From contig OZ024870.1 of NCBI GenBank assembly GCA_964017185.1, forward strand, positions 25,939,621 through 26,003,620: 64,000 bases of DNA, written 5' to 3'. The notes under the pieces were generated by a model. The model saw nothing but the letters and a program-made list of their open reading frames with translations, had not been told where the DNA came from and did not search any database. The position numbers were made by a program, and so were the translations under genes. Positions 12,414 through 23,971 of the stretch are shown piece after piece (positions within the stretch are counted from its first letter, which is position 1; each line of letters starts with the position of its first letter). This DNA comes from Rugalucina vietnamica (taxonomy: Eukaryota > Mollusca > Bivalvia > Lucinida > Lucinidae).

Positions 12414-12694
12414 ATAATTAGGAAAACACGCCTATGCAATCTACAGAAAATTTTTTGGTTGTAAAAATGAAAATTTTCCCAGGAAAAAATTGATATTTTT
12501 CTTATTTTTGCTCAAAACATAGACTGTGGGTATGCGTTAGAACCGCCTCGGCGAGGCGGTTATAATGAGTACCCACAATCTATGTTTTGGAGCAAAAATA
12601 AGAAAAATAGGTATACCCGTCCATACCCCAGTTTTGCTATATAAAAGTGGGGTATAAGGGGTATACATTGAACAGACATGTTTTCCTGATGCTA
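12414..12694. mobile_element. P MITE copy 2
   Basis: Inverted orientation relative to copy 1. The central palindrome sits at about 12524-12578 with one arm change (GCGGTTATAATGAG). The right end is ACATGTTTTCCTGATG. Confidence 0.85.
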
Positions 12695-12771
12695 ACAGTC
12701 TCTGAGTTAACCTATCTCAGTGTGGTACTTGTTAGCTGCACATTCTTATAATATCAAACAACACAAATAAA

Positions 12772-13007
12772 TGAGCCGCCGCATGAGAGAACCAACAATC
12801 TGCATAGGCGAAAACAAAGGCGCAGATCAGCTTCGCGGTAACCGAGAAGCTGATCAGCGCCTTTGTTTTCGCTACACGGATAGTACAATTCCTCTACTTT
12901 CTAAATCCAAAATTTCCAGCCTCTAATCATCTTTTGTGACTGTACAGCCTGGTTCATGTCGGACCTGGTTGGAACCCAAATTGTTGGTTTTCTCACACAC
13001 AGGCTCA
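12772..13007 (+). mobile_element. M1 MITE, near-intact
   Basis: Left end TGAGCCGCCGCATGAGAGAA, palindrome with one mismatch (GGTAACCGAGAAGC), right end CACACAGGCTCA. Confidence 0.88.
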
Positions 13008-13466
13008 AATGTCTGCCACAGCTTTTGGCATGTTGTTTGGAACACACAATTATGCTAAATCAAATTAGTAACTACAAAGCATTCAGAGATATGAATCTAT
13101 CATCCAGTGACATCACAATGACCTATTTTCGAAACAAAGTTACGTATGAAAGGCAGTTCAAAGTTAGTCAAAACAGCCTCATACATTGACTGTTCAAAAT
13201 TTAGAACATCTATAATAGTTCAAGCATGAAATACATTTTCCCTGGTATAAAACTTGATTGATACTGACCTATTTCATGTCATTGGGTCTTTGACACAGAA
13301 TCAATAGCAACTGGATCGCAAGGTAAACAGCATTATTAGCATTTCTCTTGTATTGATGAACAAAAATGCCCATGAACTAATTTTTATTAACCCTGGAGCT
13401 TCAAATGTTTTCAGAAACAAGTTCATAGAAACATGTTTCCTTGTGATTAGGCTCAAATTATACATA

Positions 13467-13702
13467 TGAGCCACCTCGTGGAAAAACCAACAATGTGGTT
13501 TCCGAACAGGTCTGACACAAACCGGCTTGTACAAGCACAGAAAAGAGCTAGAAGCTTGAAATTTCGGATTTAAGTAGAAGTGGAATTGTACTATCCGAGT
13601 AGCGAAAACAAAGGCGCTGATCAGCTTTGCGGATACCGCGAAGCTGATCTGCATCTTTGTTTTCGCCTAGGCATATTGTTGGTTTTCCCATGAGGCGGCT
13701 CA
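13467..13702 (-). mobile_element. M1 MITE, near-intact
   Basis: Left end TGAGCCACCTCGTGGAAAAA, right end TGAGGCGGCTCA, palindrome on the right. Short AT-rich sequences (TATACATA / TATTATAA) abut both ends. Confidence 0.88.
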
Positions 13703-13979
13703 TATTATAATGTGTTGTGTCAAAGCGACACTTTCACGACAAAGATAAGCAATATTGCAGTCTCATAGAATGGACATTTATCTGACAATTTCAAGAATTT
13801 CAGTCTGACTTTGCATATAAGTCTCAGAACTGTTGAGCTACAGTAGCAAGGCACCTTCAATTTCAATATTTTTGGGCTATTTCAGTATTTATGAGGAATC
13901 AAAATTTCATGCTCAGCTGTGTTCAGCATGAAAAATGTTTTACAACCTCGGAACCTGGTATGTTTAGAAGATAGGTAAT

Positions 13980-14383
13980 TATAGCCCCTTTCACTCGAGT
14001 TTGCCAATTGAGCATTTGCATTACGGTACACAAGAAGACCATGTGTTCTGAAGATGTCCACAAAGACTGACTGATAACTGCGTAAAATTGAAAAAAAAAA
14101 AAATCTTTTTTCCCTATCCTATTTCAAATGAGTATTCTTAATATGCAATGTATATGTTGTGCAAAGAATTTTGAAATAAAAATGTGCATTAACCAAACAA
14201 TTACAAAGTTTTTATCAGAAAAGGTGACATCATTGCCTAAAGATTAATGCTGAATAGATTTTAAGAACATCTGGCACCTGGGACACTTTTCAGTTCTAAA
14301 ATAGAATAAAAAAGTTACCTGATTTACACACAAACTTGATTGACCTAAATGCTCAAACGGCAAACTCAAGTGAAAGGGGCTGT
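13980..14383. mobile_element. Inverted-repeat element of ~400 bp
   Basis: The left end ATAGCCCCTTTCACTCGAGT and the reverse complement of the right end (ACAGCCCCTTTCACTTGAGT) match, continuing through TTTGCC and TTGAGCATTT, so the inverted ends are about 40 bp. The interior is AT-rich and non-coding. It is a single copy in this window. Confidence 0.65.
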
Positions 14384-14686
14384 ATTCTCATGACACATCA
14401 TGTACTGCTAAGGCATCAAGAATGCTGTTTGTATCATCACCTTGCTGTTTGTAGATAAAGAAAAGCAACAATTACTGTCGGAGATGAATAATCTTGTCTG
14501 CTGAGAGAATTCACCTGAATTAGTAATCATCAGTATGCATAATTCTGTCATAATTTCATAAACAATATTACTGACAATAGCTTCTCCAGGAATGCTTGTC
14601 TGATGTTTCAGTACAAAGTGGTAAAAATTGCTATTACAAACATTGCTGGAAAGGATTGGCAATTTGGCATGTATGATTATGGCAGC

Positions 14687-14688
<2 letters not shown>

Positions 14689-14773
<85 letters not shown>

Positions 14774-14785
14774 CGTGTGCGCATG
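14689..14785 (+). repeat. (GT)n microsatellite, ~40 repeats
   Basis: Uninterrupted GT over about 80 bp, then GC interruptions. It causes spurious ORFs on both strands. Confidence 0.97.
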
Positions 14786-15518
14786 TAAACTTAAGTGTGT
14801 GTGCTTCTTTGGGGATAACACTGCCAGAGAACCGCACACTTTGGTTAACCACATAATTGATCCTTACTTTTGCATACAACATTGGTACCATATAAAACTC
14901 TGATTTATTGCAAAACGTCATGAAACATTGTGAATTTAGCAAAATTCAAGATTGACCATTAAAACTTACTTTAAAATTAATATGAAGCTAAACAGAGCAT
15001 CAAATCCATCAAAGGGTTCTGATAAAGCCATTGAAGGGGCTGACTATTCCACAGGTAGGTAGTCTTTGGGAAGCATAGAGCATCACTGTTTTTGTGTACT
15101 GCTCAGGTCTTGTGTCAGAGCCAAGCATTTATCTTTCTAGACACAGTACCGGAGTCTTAAGGTCCGTTAAGGAGGACTGCACCTTGGAATAACCTGGGAA
15201 GTTTGTCCATCATTAAACCAATGTTACTGACCTTTCTCCATTGCCAACACGACTGCCTGTCCTCAGAACTTTGCTGGTAAGGTTATGAAAAACTGTGATT
15301 TGTTTCATATTAAAATATGATACCTTCATCGAAAATTTGGGAAACCTCACTCCCAGGGATCTCGAATAGATCTCGCCAGATTCGGCGTCCCGGGATGAGA
15401 AAACTTGGGCTCGGACGCATATTTCTGCTAAGAGATGATTCCCGGACTCAAGATTTTTTTGCCGTGCGACGTCCCAAAATAATTTTGAAAATTCTAATTT
15501 ACCTATTAGCCCCATGAA
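14786..15518. other. No gene seen
   Basis: A GC-richer stretch at 15340-15475 (CTCCCAGGGATCTCGAATAG, GGCGTCCCGGGATGAG) may be an old repeat. No splice-bordered coding frame. Confidence 0.4.
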
Positions 15519-17090
15519 ACTCCACTATGTTCCTTTGCGGACCTTGATGGTTCAACTTAATCAAAACAATTTCTGATTGAATAAAGAAAGATTACACATT
15601 GCTGACACATGATGAGTGCAGCCAAACTTGACCTTGACCTCCTGCTATCTGATTGGCTTGGCCCAGCATTCCAAAATGGGGAGCAAATACATTTGCTGAA
15701 CGAGCAAATCTCTAAGGCAGGAAATCACTCAAATCAGAGACTTTTCTTGTGAAACATCATCTGGCGACAAAATTAATATATCTTCAAGTGCGGGTGAGCA
15801 GGATTTCGTTTTTCACAGTGAGTTTCGTATTTGAAATTGCGTTATATAAAGTGAAGCATTTTTTTCCAATAAGTACAGGCACTGAACTGAGGCTGTGCGA
15901 CACATTTGGAATGCTACTGTGTATACATGGAGATTGCAAACAACAGTCTACTTCATCAACAACTTCAACATGTTTAACTAGCCTTACACTTAATTAGACT
16001 CAGACCTCCAGCTATTGTTTACAATCTCCATGTATACATACTATAATTACATAGTAGCATTCTGAATGTGTCACACAACAGCCTCAGTGCTATGCATGTA
16101 TTAACTGGGAACAAAATGTTTCACTTTACACATCACATTTTCAAACACGAAATTCACTGTGAAAAACTAAATCCTGCTCACCCTCATTTCGCATACTGTT
16201 CATAAAGATATTTTTTGTCTCCAGACAATGTTCCATAAGAAAAATAAATCTCTGATTTCCTGCTTTAAATCCATAATTTTTGAGAAATTTCACATTCAGC
16301 TAGCGTATTTGCACCCACTTTTGACCACAATGCTATGCCAGTCAGAAAGGCCAGCTCTCCATGCTCATGTGCCAAAGTGTGGGCCGTGATCATGATGTCA
16401 AGGCACTGCCGTGACGTCAAGGCACCCCTGTGACGTCAATGTCTGGTTCGGATGCACTCATCATGTGTCAACCATGTGTAATCCTGTTTTATTCAATCGG
16501 ATATTGTTTTGATCACAGAACTTAGTGGAGTGAGGTTTCACAACTAGCCGTAGACTCAGACCTTCAGCTGTTATTTACAATCTCCATAAAGCATTCCGAA
16601 TGTGTCTTACAGCCTCAGTGCCAAGCGTGTACTAACCGGTCAAAAATAGTTTTACTTTACACATCAAATTTTGAAACCCAAAATTCACTGTGAAAAACTA
16701 AATCCCGCTTACCCTCACTTCGTGTACTGTTCACAGAGATATTAAATTTTCTCTCCAGGTGATGTTCCATAAGAAAAGTCTCTGATTTACTGCTAAAAAT
16801 CCATAATTTCTGTGAGATTTACACATTCAGCTTGCTCGTTTGCTCTCATTTTTTTTACGCGACGCTAAGCCAATCAGAAAGAAGCTCTCCATGCTCACGT
16901 GACAAAGCGCGCACCGTGACGTCAAGGCACACACGTGACGTCAACAAGGTAAAGTTCGGATGCACTGACCACGTGTCAACCATGTGTAATCCTGTTTTAT
17001 TCAATCGGAAATTATTTTGATCAAATAGAACCATCAAGGTCCGCAACGGAACGTAGTGGAGTGAGATTCCGCAACTAAACTAGCCGCAGA
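15519..17090. mobile_element. Foldback element with three arms and CRE/E-box/CCAAT motifs
   Basis: Left arm L (15519-15950) is the inverted copy of arm R (16550-17090). A third arm M (15996-16548) is a direct copy of R. The outer ends read ACTCCACTATGTTCC and, inverted, ACTCCACTACGTTCC, followed by TTGCGGACCTTGATGGTTC in both. R contains CCAATCAG (16870), CACGTG (16896-16901) and two TGACGTCA palindromes (16917-16924, 16936-16943). M contains TGACGTCA at 16412-16419 and 16431-16438. No coding capacity. Confidence 0.8.
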
Positions 17091-17370
17091 AACTACATGT
17101 ACTTGGTTCACACAATATTATTGTTTCAGGCTTAGGAGGGCGATGCACTTAACGGGAGAAGAAGCATAACCCGTGAACATTCATACATTAAAATTAAAAG
17201 GCGCAGAAAGATTTTTAGAAAAGCTTGAACTTGTGGATTAGAAAAGACAAAATACGGCCGAAGTATTTGGGGGCGAAACACACAGTTAATTCTAGCAGTC
17301 ATTGTATAAGTTCTAGACAAAATTGTAGCATTATATCATTATAAAGCTAAACTTAGATGTAGAAACTTAC

Positions 17371-17560
17371 CTATGGACCCGTCTTTGATGAATAAAAGAC
17401 GATCATATCGTTGAAATTCGGCTTTACTTTTATCACCTATATAGTTTCACAATTTGTTTACAACGATGCCAAATATTTACTGACGGAAATTGACGGAGTT
17501 TCACGGAGACTTCCGAAAATAGGAAGGGACGATTCGCTCCCATATCCCTGTTTAGCTGCT
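17371..17560 (-). other. Possible non-coding first exon of gene A
   Basis: On the minus strand CCATAG|GTAAGT at 17371/17370 is a strong donor, preceded by a CpG-containing, non-repetitive stretch (GACGGGTCC, TCCGTCAGTAAATATTTGGC). Gene A needs an upstream non-coding exon because its coding exon begins at an acceptor. The link and the left boundary given here are guesses. Confidence 0.3.
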
Positions 17561-17639
17561 CCACTGCACCATAAGGCATCTATTTTATTGAAGATATGTA
17601 ATGGTCTATGTGTCCTATATCCCTGAAGGCTCAACATCA

Positions 17640-17773
17640 CTCTCACTCACTCACTCACTCACTCACTCACTCACTCGCTCCCTCCCTCGCTCACTCACTC
17701 ACTCACTCACTCACTCACTCACTCACTCACTCACTCACTCACTCACTCACTCACTCACTCACTCACTCACTCA
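17640..17773 (+). repeat. (CTCA)n microsatellite, ~33 repeats
   Basis: A tetranucleotide tract with one interruption (CGCTCCCTCCCTCGCTC at 17676-17692) and degenerating CTCA/CATT sequence to about 17880. Confidence 0.97.
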
Positions 17774-17990
17774 CACAAACCTTCCCACTCACCCATTCAT
17801 TCACTTTCATATCACTCAGTGATTTGACACACTCACTACATGATCACTCGATCATCCACCCACTTCCTCATTCACCACATAATACTTTTTAAAAATACTC
17901 ATTATCCTCGCCACCATAGCAAGTTATTAGCTTCTGAAAGGTACTTCTTGAAGATTTTGTCTCTGGCATGGCAGCTGGAATCACTCATTC

Positions 17991-18289
17991 CATCAGGAAA
18001 ACATGTCTGTGCAATATACCCCCTTAAACCCCACTTTTATATATAGAAAAACTGGGGTTTGCAGGGGTATACCTATCTTTCTTATTTTTGATCCAAAACG
18101 TACATTGTGGGTACTCGTTAGAACCGCCTCAGCGAGGTGGTTCTAACTTGTACCCACAATGTATGTTTTGAGCAAAGATATCTAAAGACTCAAATTTTTC
18201 CAATGATTTTTTTTTTTTTTTTTTTTTTTATTTCCATCTTTTCTTCTGACAAAAATCTCTGTATATTGCATGGGCAAGTTTTCGTAATG
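17991..18289. mobile_element. P MITE copy 3
   Basis: Left end CATCAGGAAAACATGTCTG and right end GGGCAAGTTTTCGTAATGA. The palindrome at 18107-18162 carries GTGG/CTTG changes. A T21 run at 18209-18229 has expanded inside the element. Confidence 0.85.
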
Positions 18290-18513
18290 ACCCACCTCAA
18301 GGACCCCTCCTTCAATAATATCTTACAATCACTCCCTTTACACCGACACAAAATCAGCAAATTACCATGCAGATACATACTCATTTTGCCTCAGCCCAAA
18401 ACATTACCCACCCATCATACTACTCCAGGCAAATAGATGTATCTGTCTGTCTCTCCCTCACATGTTCACTACTTCGTTATTCACTATAATTTAATCATCT
18501 AATCTAGCTATAA

Positions 18514-18964
18514 TGCACCAGTCATTTGCATCCCCGGCTCCCCCGGGGCCGGGGAATAGCGGGGCTTTTAACTTTTCAATTTTTAAAGCCCAGCCCTGCC
18601 GGGCAAGAGTTTTGGTAAAACCCCTGCTAAAAGCCCCGGCTCCCCAGGGGCTGACAATAACGTGGAACAACAGCTGGGAGTTGTTCTGATGAAACTGAAA
18701 CATGGGAGAAGGGTCTCATTTTATGCATGTAAATGTTTAGGTGCATTTGGAAATTAGATAAGTACCATAAAGATAATTAAATGTTAAAAATATCATTAAA
18801 ATCTAATTTGAATTAATGTGACAGTGTATTGGCGGGAAATCATAACCCCGGCAAATCCCCGGCACTGCCGGGACACATCAGAGGTTAAAGACAGGCACTT
18901 TAGCCCCGCTATGTCCCCGCTATCCCCGACCCCGGGGGAGCCGGGGATACAAATGACTGGTGCA
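18514..18964. mobile_element. GC-ended inverted-repeat element, 451 bp
   Basis: Both ends read TGCACCAGTCATTTG then ATCCCCGGCTCCCCCGGG when the right end is inverted, so the terminal repeats are about 50 bp. The arms continue with diverged GCCCCGCT/AGCCCCG blocks around an AT-rich core. CCCCGGG runs make the ends far more GC-rich than the surroundings. Non-coding. Confidence 0.8.
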
Positions 18965-19685
18965 TAAGTTCTATGTTGTATGTCCACTCAATAAATACCC
19001 CTGTTCATATGTATCCCCACTCTTTGACATTCTTCACCACTCAAGTACTATCAATACTCAGAAACACATGCTTGTTCTTGTACACTCAGTATTGTATTAA
19101 CCATTTTTTTCCATCTCAAATTTGCTTTTAGTATTTCCAAAGTAAAGACTAAAATACAAATAATTAAAGTCACTAATAGTGGACAACAGCCTATGCTGAT
19201 TTCTGTTACAAAATACTCATATTCACTATTTGCCGGTAAGCTGGCTTACTCTGCTACACAAATACAGAAGAGCATTCAGCAGTTGTTTCCCTTACATTAT
19301 TGCTGCTCCAAACATGCAAGATCATCTTTAGCCTTGCTCATGTGAGTAAACCAATAAAAAGAAACAGTGGTGTTTTCCCTTTTATTTCCATTATATGTAC
19401 AGTGCTACTGTGAAAATACAGGAATTGGCAGTCTTTGTCTAATGGTAATGTTGCAGATTTCAAGAGAACTCAATGATCTCCCTGATGTGTGTTTGAGCTC
19501 TGCTTGGGTCATTCATCCCACAATCCAAATCATGATTGTGGATGTGTCAGGTGTTTTTCAAAAAGTACTCACATGTTGGTTGCACATACAGATTGATTTG
19601 TCTTAATGTGAAGAAAATGGTCTTGAATGGGGCAATAACTGAGCCAAAATATATATAAAATTAAAACAATGTTTTCTGAGGAAAA
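18965..19685. other. No firm gene
   Basis: Mostly AT-rich. A plus-strand stretch at 19401-19560 has AG/GT borders but no recognisable protein (see rejected). Confidence 0.4.
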
Positions 19686-21978
19686 CTATGTCCCCCCAAC
19701 CGTTTAGTAATTGAAGTGTAGTTACCTTGTGATATGAAGTTTTTCTAGGGAAGACACCATGTAAGGTGTGATAGTTTAAACTTGTTTTGGACCCTGTCTA
19801 AAATTGGGTCACAATCACCAAATTCTTATAAACTCTGAACCTCCTCACAACAATGCTTCTGAGCAAGTTTGGTCAAAATCCATCAATTAGTTTACAAGAT
19901 ATCGTATCGGAAAAACTAATTTCAACAGTTTTTATGGACCCGTGACCTTGGAAATTAGGTCAAGGTCATCAAAATCTAATCAACTTTGAGCCTCCTCCAA
20001 ACAATGCTTCTGTGCAAGTTTGGTCAAAATCCATCAACTGGTTTACAAGATATTGCAGTGAAAAGACTAATTTCAACATTTTTTTATGGACTCGTGACCT
20101 TGAAAATTAGGTCAAGGTCACCGAAATCTAATCAACTCTGAGCCTTCTCGCAACAATGCTTCTGTGCAAGTTTGGTCAAAATCCATCAATTGGTTTACAA
20201 GTTATCGAGTTGGAAAGATTAATTTCAACATTTTTTATGGACTCGTGACCTTGAAAATTAGGTCAAGATCACCAAAATCTAATCAACTCTGAGCCTCCTC
20301 CCAACAATGCTTCTGTGCAAGTTTGGTCAAAATCTGTCAATTGATTTACAAGATACTGCGTTGGAAAGACTAATTTCAACATATTTTATGGACTTGTGAC
20401 CTTGAAAATTAGGTCAAGGTCACCAAAATCTAGCCGACTCTGCGCCTTCTCGCAACAATGCTTCTGTACAAGTTTGGTCAAAATCCATCCATTCGTTTAC
20501 AAGTTATCGCGTTGGAAAGACTAATTTTAACATTTTTTATGGACTCGTGACCTTGATTATTAGGTCAAGGTCACCAAAATATAATCAACTCTGAGCCTCC
20601 TCCCAACAATGCTTCTGTGCAAGTTTGGTCAAAATCCATCGATTGGTTTACAAGATACTGCATTGGAAAGACTAATTTCAACATTTTTTATGGACTTGTG
20701 ACCTTGAAAATTAGGTCAAGGTCACCAAAATCTAATCAACTCTGAGCCTTCTTGCAACAATGCTTCTGTGCAAGTTTGGTCAAAATCCATCTATTGGTTT
20801 TCAAGATATTGAGTTGGAAAGACTAATTTCAACAGTTTTTATGGACTCGTGACCTTGAAAATTCTGTCAAGGTCACCAAAATCTAATCAACTCTGAGCCT
20901 CCTCCCAACAATGCTTCTGTGCAAGTTTGGTCAAAAAACCATCATTTGGTTCACAAGATATTGCATTGGAAAGACTAATTTCAACAGTTTTTATGGACTC
21001 GTGACCTTGAAAATTAGGTCAAGGTCACCAAAATCTAATCAACTCTGAGCCTCCTCCCAACAATGCTTTTGTGCAAGTTTGGTCAAAGTCCATCAATTAG
21101 TTTACAAGATATCGTATCGGAAAAACTAATTTCAACAGTTTTATAGACTCGTGACCTTCAGAATTAGGTCAAGGTCATCAAAATCTAACCAACTCTGAGC
21201 CTTCTCCTAACAATGCTTCTGTGCAAGTTTGGTCAAAATCCATCAATTGGTTTATAAGATATTGCGTTGGAAAGACTAATTTCAACATTTTTTATGGACT
21301 CGTGACCTTGAAAATTAGGTCAAGGTCACCAAAATCTAATCAACTCTGAGCCTTCTCGCAACAATGCTTCTGTGCAAGTTTAGTCAAAATCCATCAATCG
21401 GTTTACAAGATATTGCATTGGAAAGACTAATTTCAACATTCTTTATGGACTTGTGACCTTGAAAATTAGGTCAAGGTCACCAAAATCTTATCAACTCTGA
21501 GCCTCCTCCCAACAATGCTTCTGTGCAAGTTTGGTCAAAATCCATCAATTGGTTTTCAAGATATTGAGTTGGAAAGACTAATTTCAACAGTTTTTATGGA
21601 CTCGTGACCTTGAAAATTAGGTCAAGGTCACCAAAATCTAATCAACTCTGAGCCTCCTCCCAACAATGCTCTTGTGCAAGTTTGCTCAAAATCCATTCAT
21701 TTGTTCAGAAGATATCGCGTCAGAAAACCTAATTTGATCAGTTTTCATGGGCTGGTGACCTTGAAAATGAGGTCAAGGTCACCAAAATCTAATCAACTCT
21801 TTCCCCCCTCCCAACCATGTATCTATGCAAGTTTGGTCAAAATCCATCCACTGGTTCAAAAGATATCGCGTAAGAAAGAAGCTACGCGGACGCGGACGCC
21901 GACGCGGACGCCGACGCCGACGCCGACGGGAACCGCACCAAAAACAATATGTCCCCCACCTTCGGTTGGGGGGACATA
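19686..21978 (+). repeat. Tandem-core element F3, ~14 monomers of ~152 bp
   Basis: Left end CTATGTCCCCCCAACCG is complementary to right end CGGTTGGGGGGACATA; the right end itself is a hairpin (CCCCCACCTTCGGTTGGGGG). Monomers contain CTCGTGACCTTGAAAATTAG and GCTTCTGTGCAAGTTTGGTC. The last monomer passes into a (GCGGAC/GCCGAC)n tract at 21885-21930. No protein. Confidence 0.92.
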
Positions 21979-22652
21979 AAAATGCCTTACGTAACCTCTA
22001 GTGTTACAGCCTAATATGCTGGCTTATTCTGCTACAAAAACACAATATGAATTACTCAAGTCTATAGGTCAGCTTCTTTTCTCTGCTAAGTGTGAACGTC
22101 AAATATTCCTTTTGTAGGCTCTATCATTATGCTTTTGAGATATTTTTCTTAAATTCTTTTTAGGCTTTTTCTGGCTTTTCCTCTGCTAATCACAAAGTCA
22201 ATTTACAACTACGTGTATTAAGTGAACACATTTTGACTGTCTTTAACAAGGAGAAAGAGGAAAGTGGATTTTTTCTCATGCCCGGATCATCCAACATTGG
22301 TGTGTGCGTGTGTGTGTGTGTGAGTGTAGCAGATACATTTGTTTTTAGTTTTGCTGACAGTAGGGAGATGTATAAGATATATAGGGAAATTCTGAAATTC
22401 CAAATAGGGAAATTTGCTTAAAAATAGGGACATCCCTACCAAATAGGGAGATAACACATGTATGAAGTTGGGTTGTACCTGGCTGAATGACGCAAAAAGC
22501 AAATTTATCTCATATACAACAGCACTTTGGGATCATGAAATGACAACAAAAACAAGCTGCTTTAACAACTGTTTTATAATTTTCATTTTGTTTTATCATT
22601 TTTGTCTATTTTTATAAGTACAACAAGATTTATATAGGGATTTCATAACAAA
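21979..22652. other. No gene seen; short (GT)n
   Basis: A (GT)n tract at 22299-22322, then a run of AATAGGGA(A/G)AT-like repeats at 22383-22451. Confidence 0.5.
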
Positions 22653-22787
22653 TGAGCCGTGTCATGGGAAAACCAACAATCTACATAATTATGTGAAAAC
22701 AAAGGCGCAAGGCGCAGATCAGCGCTTTGTTTTCGCTACAAGGATAGTACAATTCCTCTACTTTCTAAGTCCAAAATTACAATTATT
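22653..22787 (+). mobile_element. M1 MITE, 3'-truncated
   Basis: Left end and a collapsed palindrome (AAAGGCGCAAGGCGCAGATC) remain. The sequence leaves the M1 consensus after CTACTTTCTAAGTCCAAAAT. Confidence 0.75.
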
Positions 22788-23489
22788 CTACCCATTCCGG
22801 ATCAAGTTCATGACAATTGCTGCGCATGCGCATATGAATGATTTGAGTATAATAAACTTAGTATTATCTTGAAGCCAATTTTGTTCCTCATCATCTGTAA
22901 TGCTTTTCATTTTTGATCAAGCACGCGACCGTGACCACTGGAGCGTGAAAGTATATGCATAATTGAAGTCAATGCGGATCAGTTGGAGGTAATCCGAATC
23001 ATGGACTATATATCACCACCGATGGGTTTATTCTTCAAATTCTTTGCATGTAGTCATACAGTGAACCTTATGAAATATTCCGAGGACCAAAACATGTGCC
23101 TTTTTCGGCGTCATTTTCCCATAGCCATGTTTGCTCAACCCCACCCCCACCAAACACACGATTTTCCATAGGTGATCTGAATAACGTCGGAATAGTATAT
23201 GATGCTTGTTAAAAACGCAGATTATTTCATAGTTTACACTTAATTTTATAGTATAAATACCTAGAATGTAAAAATATACATTTAGTTGCAAACATCAAAC
23301 AATACAAGTCCATTGAGAGCATAAAATGACAGTATGCGGTTAAACGTGATTCGGAGTGACTACACTGATACCATTTCAAAGTTTCTAATTAAATATGTCG
23401 TAATATTCGATTTTAGGACGGAAACTTCGTCAAAATGACAGAAAATAATTGGGTGAAATATTAGCAACCAATATCGAAAGATAACTTAC
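22788..23489. other. No second exon found here
   Basis: This follows the first coding exon at 23552-23490 on the minus strand. I looked for an acceptor in phase 0 with an open frame and found none convincing. The 87-codon frame at 23291-23028 has an AG border at the wrong phase. Confidence 0.4.
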
Positions 23490-23552
23490 ATGGTACCTTT
23501 TATTTTCGAGAAATTCGGCGAACCGCCGTGTGTAAAAGAAAGCTTTTTCCAT
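23490..23552 (-). CDS. Putative first coding exon of an unidentified gene
   Basis: ATG at 23552 opens exactly 21 codons (MEKAFFYTRRFAEFLENKRY, then H) ending at CCAT|GTAAGT, a consensus donor in phase 0. Codon texture (charged and aromatic residues, no stops) is gene-like, and the surrounding DNA is non-repetitive and relatively CpG-rich. A perfect TGACGTCA lies 47 bp upstream of the ATG. No later exon was found, so the protein family is unknown. It could also be a chance open stretch next to a donor-like site. Confidence 0.4.
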
Positions 23553-23598
23553 CGTGTTTCTGTATATGAGCCGGGAACCATTGACGTGAACAACATGT

Positions 23599-23606
23599 TG
23601 ACGTCA
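23599..23606. promoter_or_regulatory. CRE palindrome TGACGTCA upstream of the 23.5-kb exon
   Basis: A perfect cAMP-response-element octamer, with a second near match (TTGACGTGA) at 23581-23589. Its position just upstream of a putative start fits a promoter element. Function is inferred. Confidence 0.4.
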
Positions 23607-23787
23607 TTATCCACGATCATTGACCGATGGAATGAAACATAGTTGAATCAAGAGTCAAGTGGCTATTAAAGTTCGTTTTAAAAAAATCTTGTTTTATGTT
23701 TTTGTAAAATTCTTTTGAAAATTATTTTGATCCGGATCATCTTCAGATCCGCTATGGCTACAACAAGTGTATCAGCCTCATCTTCTG

Positions 23788-23857
23788 CGCTTGTACAGCT
23801 CTGTTTGTGCCGGACATGTTCGAAAACCACATTGTTGGTTTTCTCATGATGTGACAC
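23788..23857 (+). mobile_element. M1 MITE right-end fragment
   Basis: About 70 bases match the M1 right end (TGTGCCGGACATGTTC, ACATTGTTGGTTTTCTCATG). An A31 tract follows at 23893-23923. Confidence 0.7.
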
Positions 23858-23890
23858 AAATAAAGTATGACAAAGAATACAGGTAAATGA

Positions 23891-23925
<35 letters not shown>

Positions 23926-23971
23926 AACTGAGTTCAGACTCAGAGTCAGATTTCAACCTTTCTTCATATAT

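Noticed and set aside
14408-14942. Frames of poly Cys-Val or Thr-His
   Set aside because: Read-through of the (GT)n microsatellite.
19401-19560. Plus-strand stretches CYCENTGIGSLCLM and ISRELNDLPDVCLSSAWVIH with AG/GT borders
   Set aside because: The two candidates compete for the same GTAATGTTGCAG segment, have no neighbouring exons and match no family.
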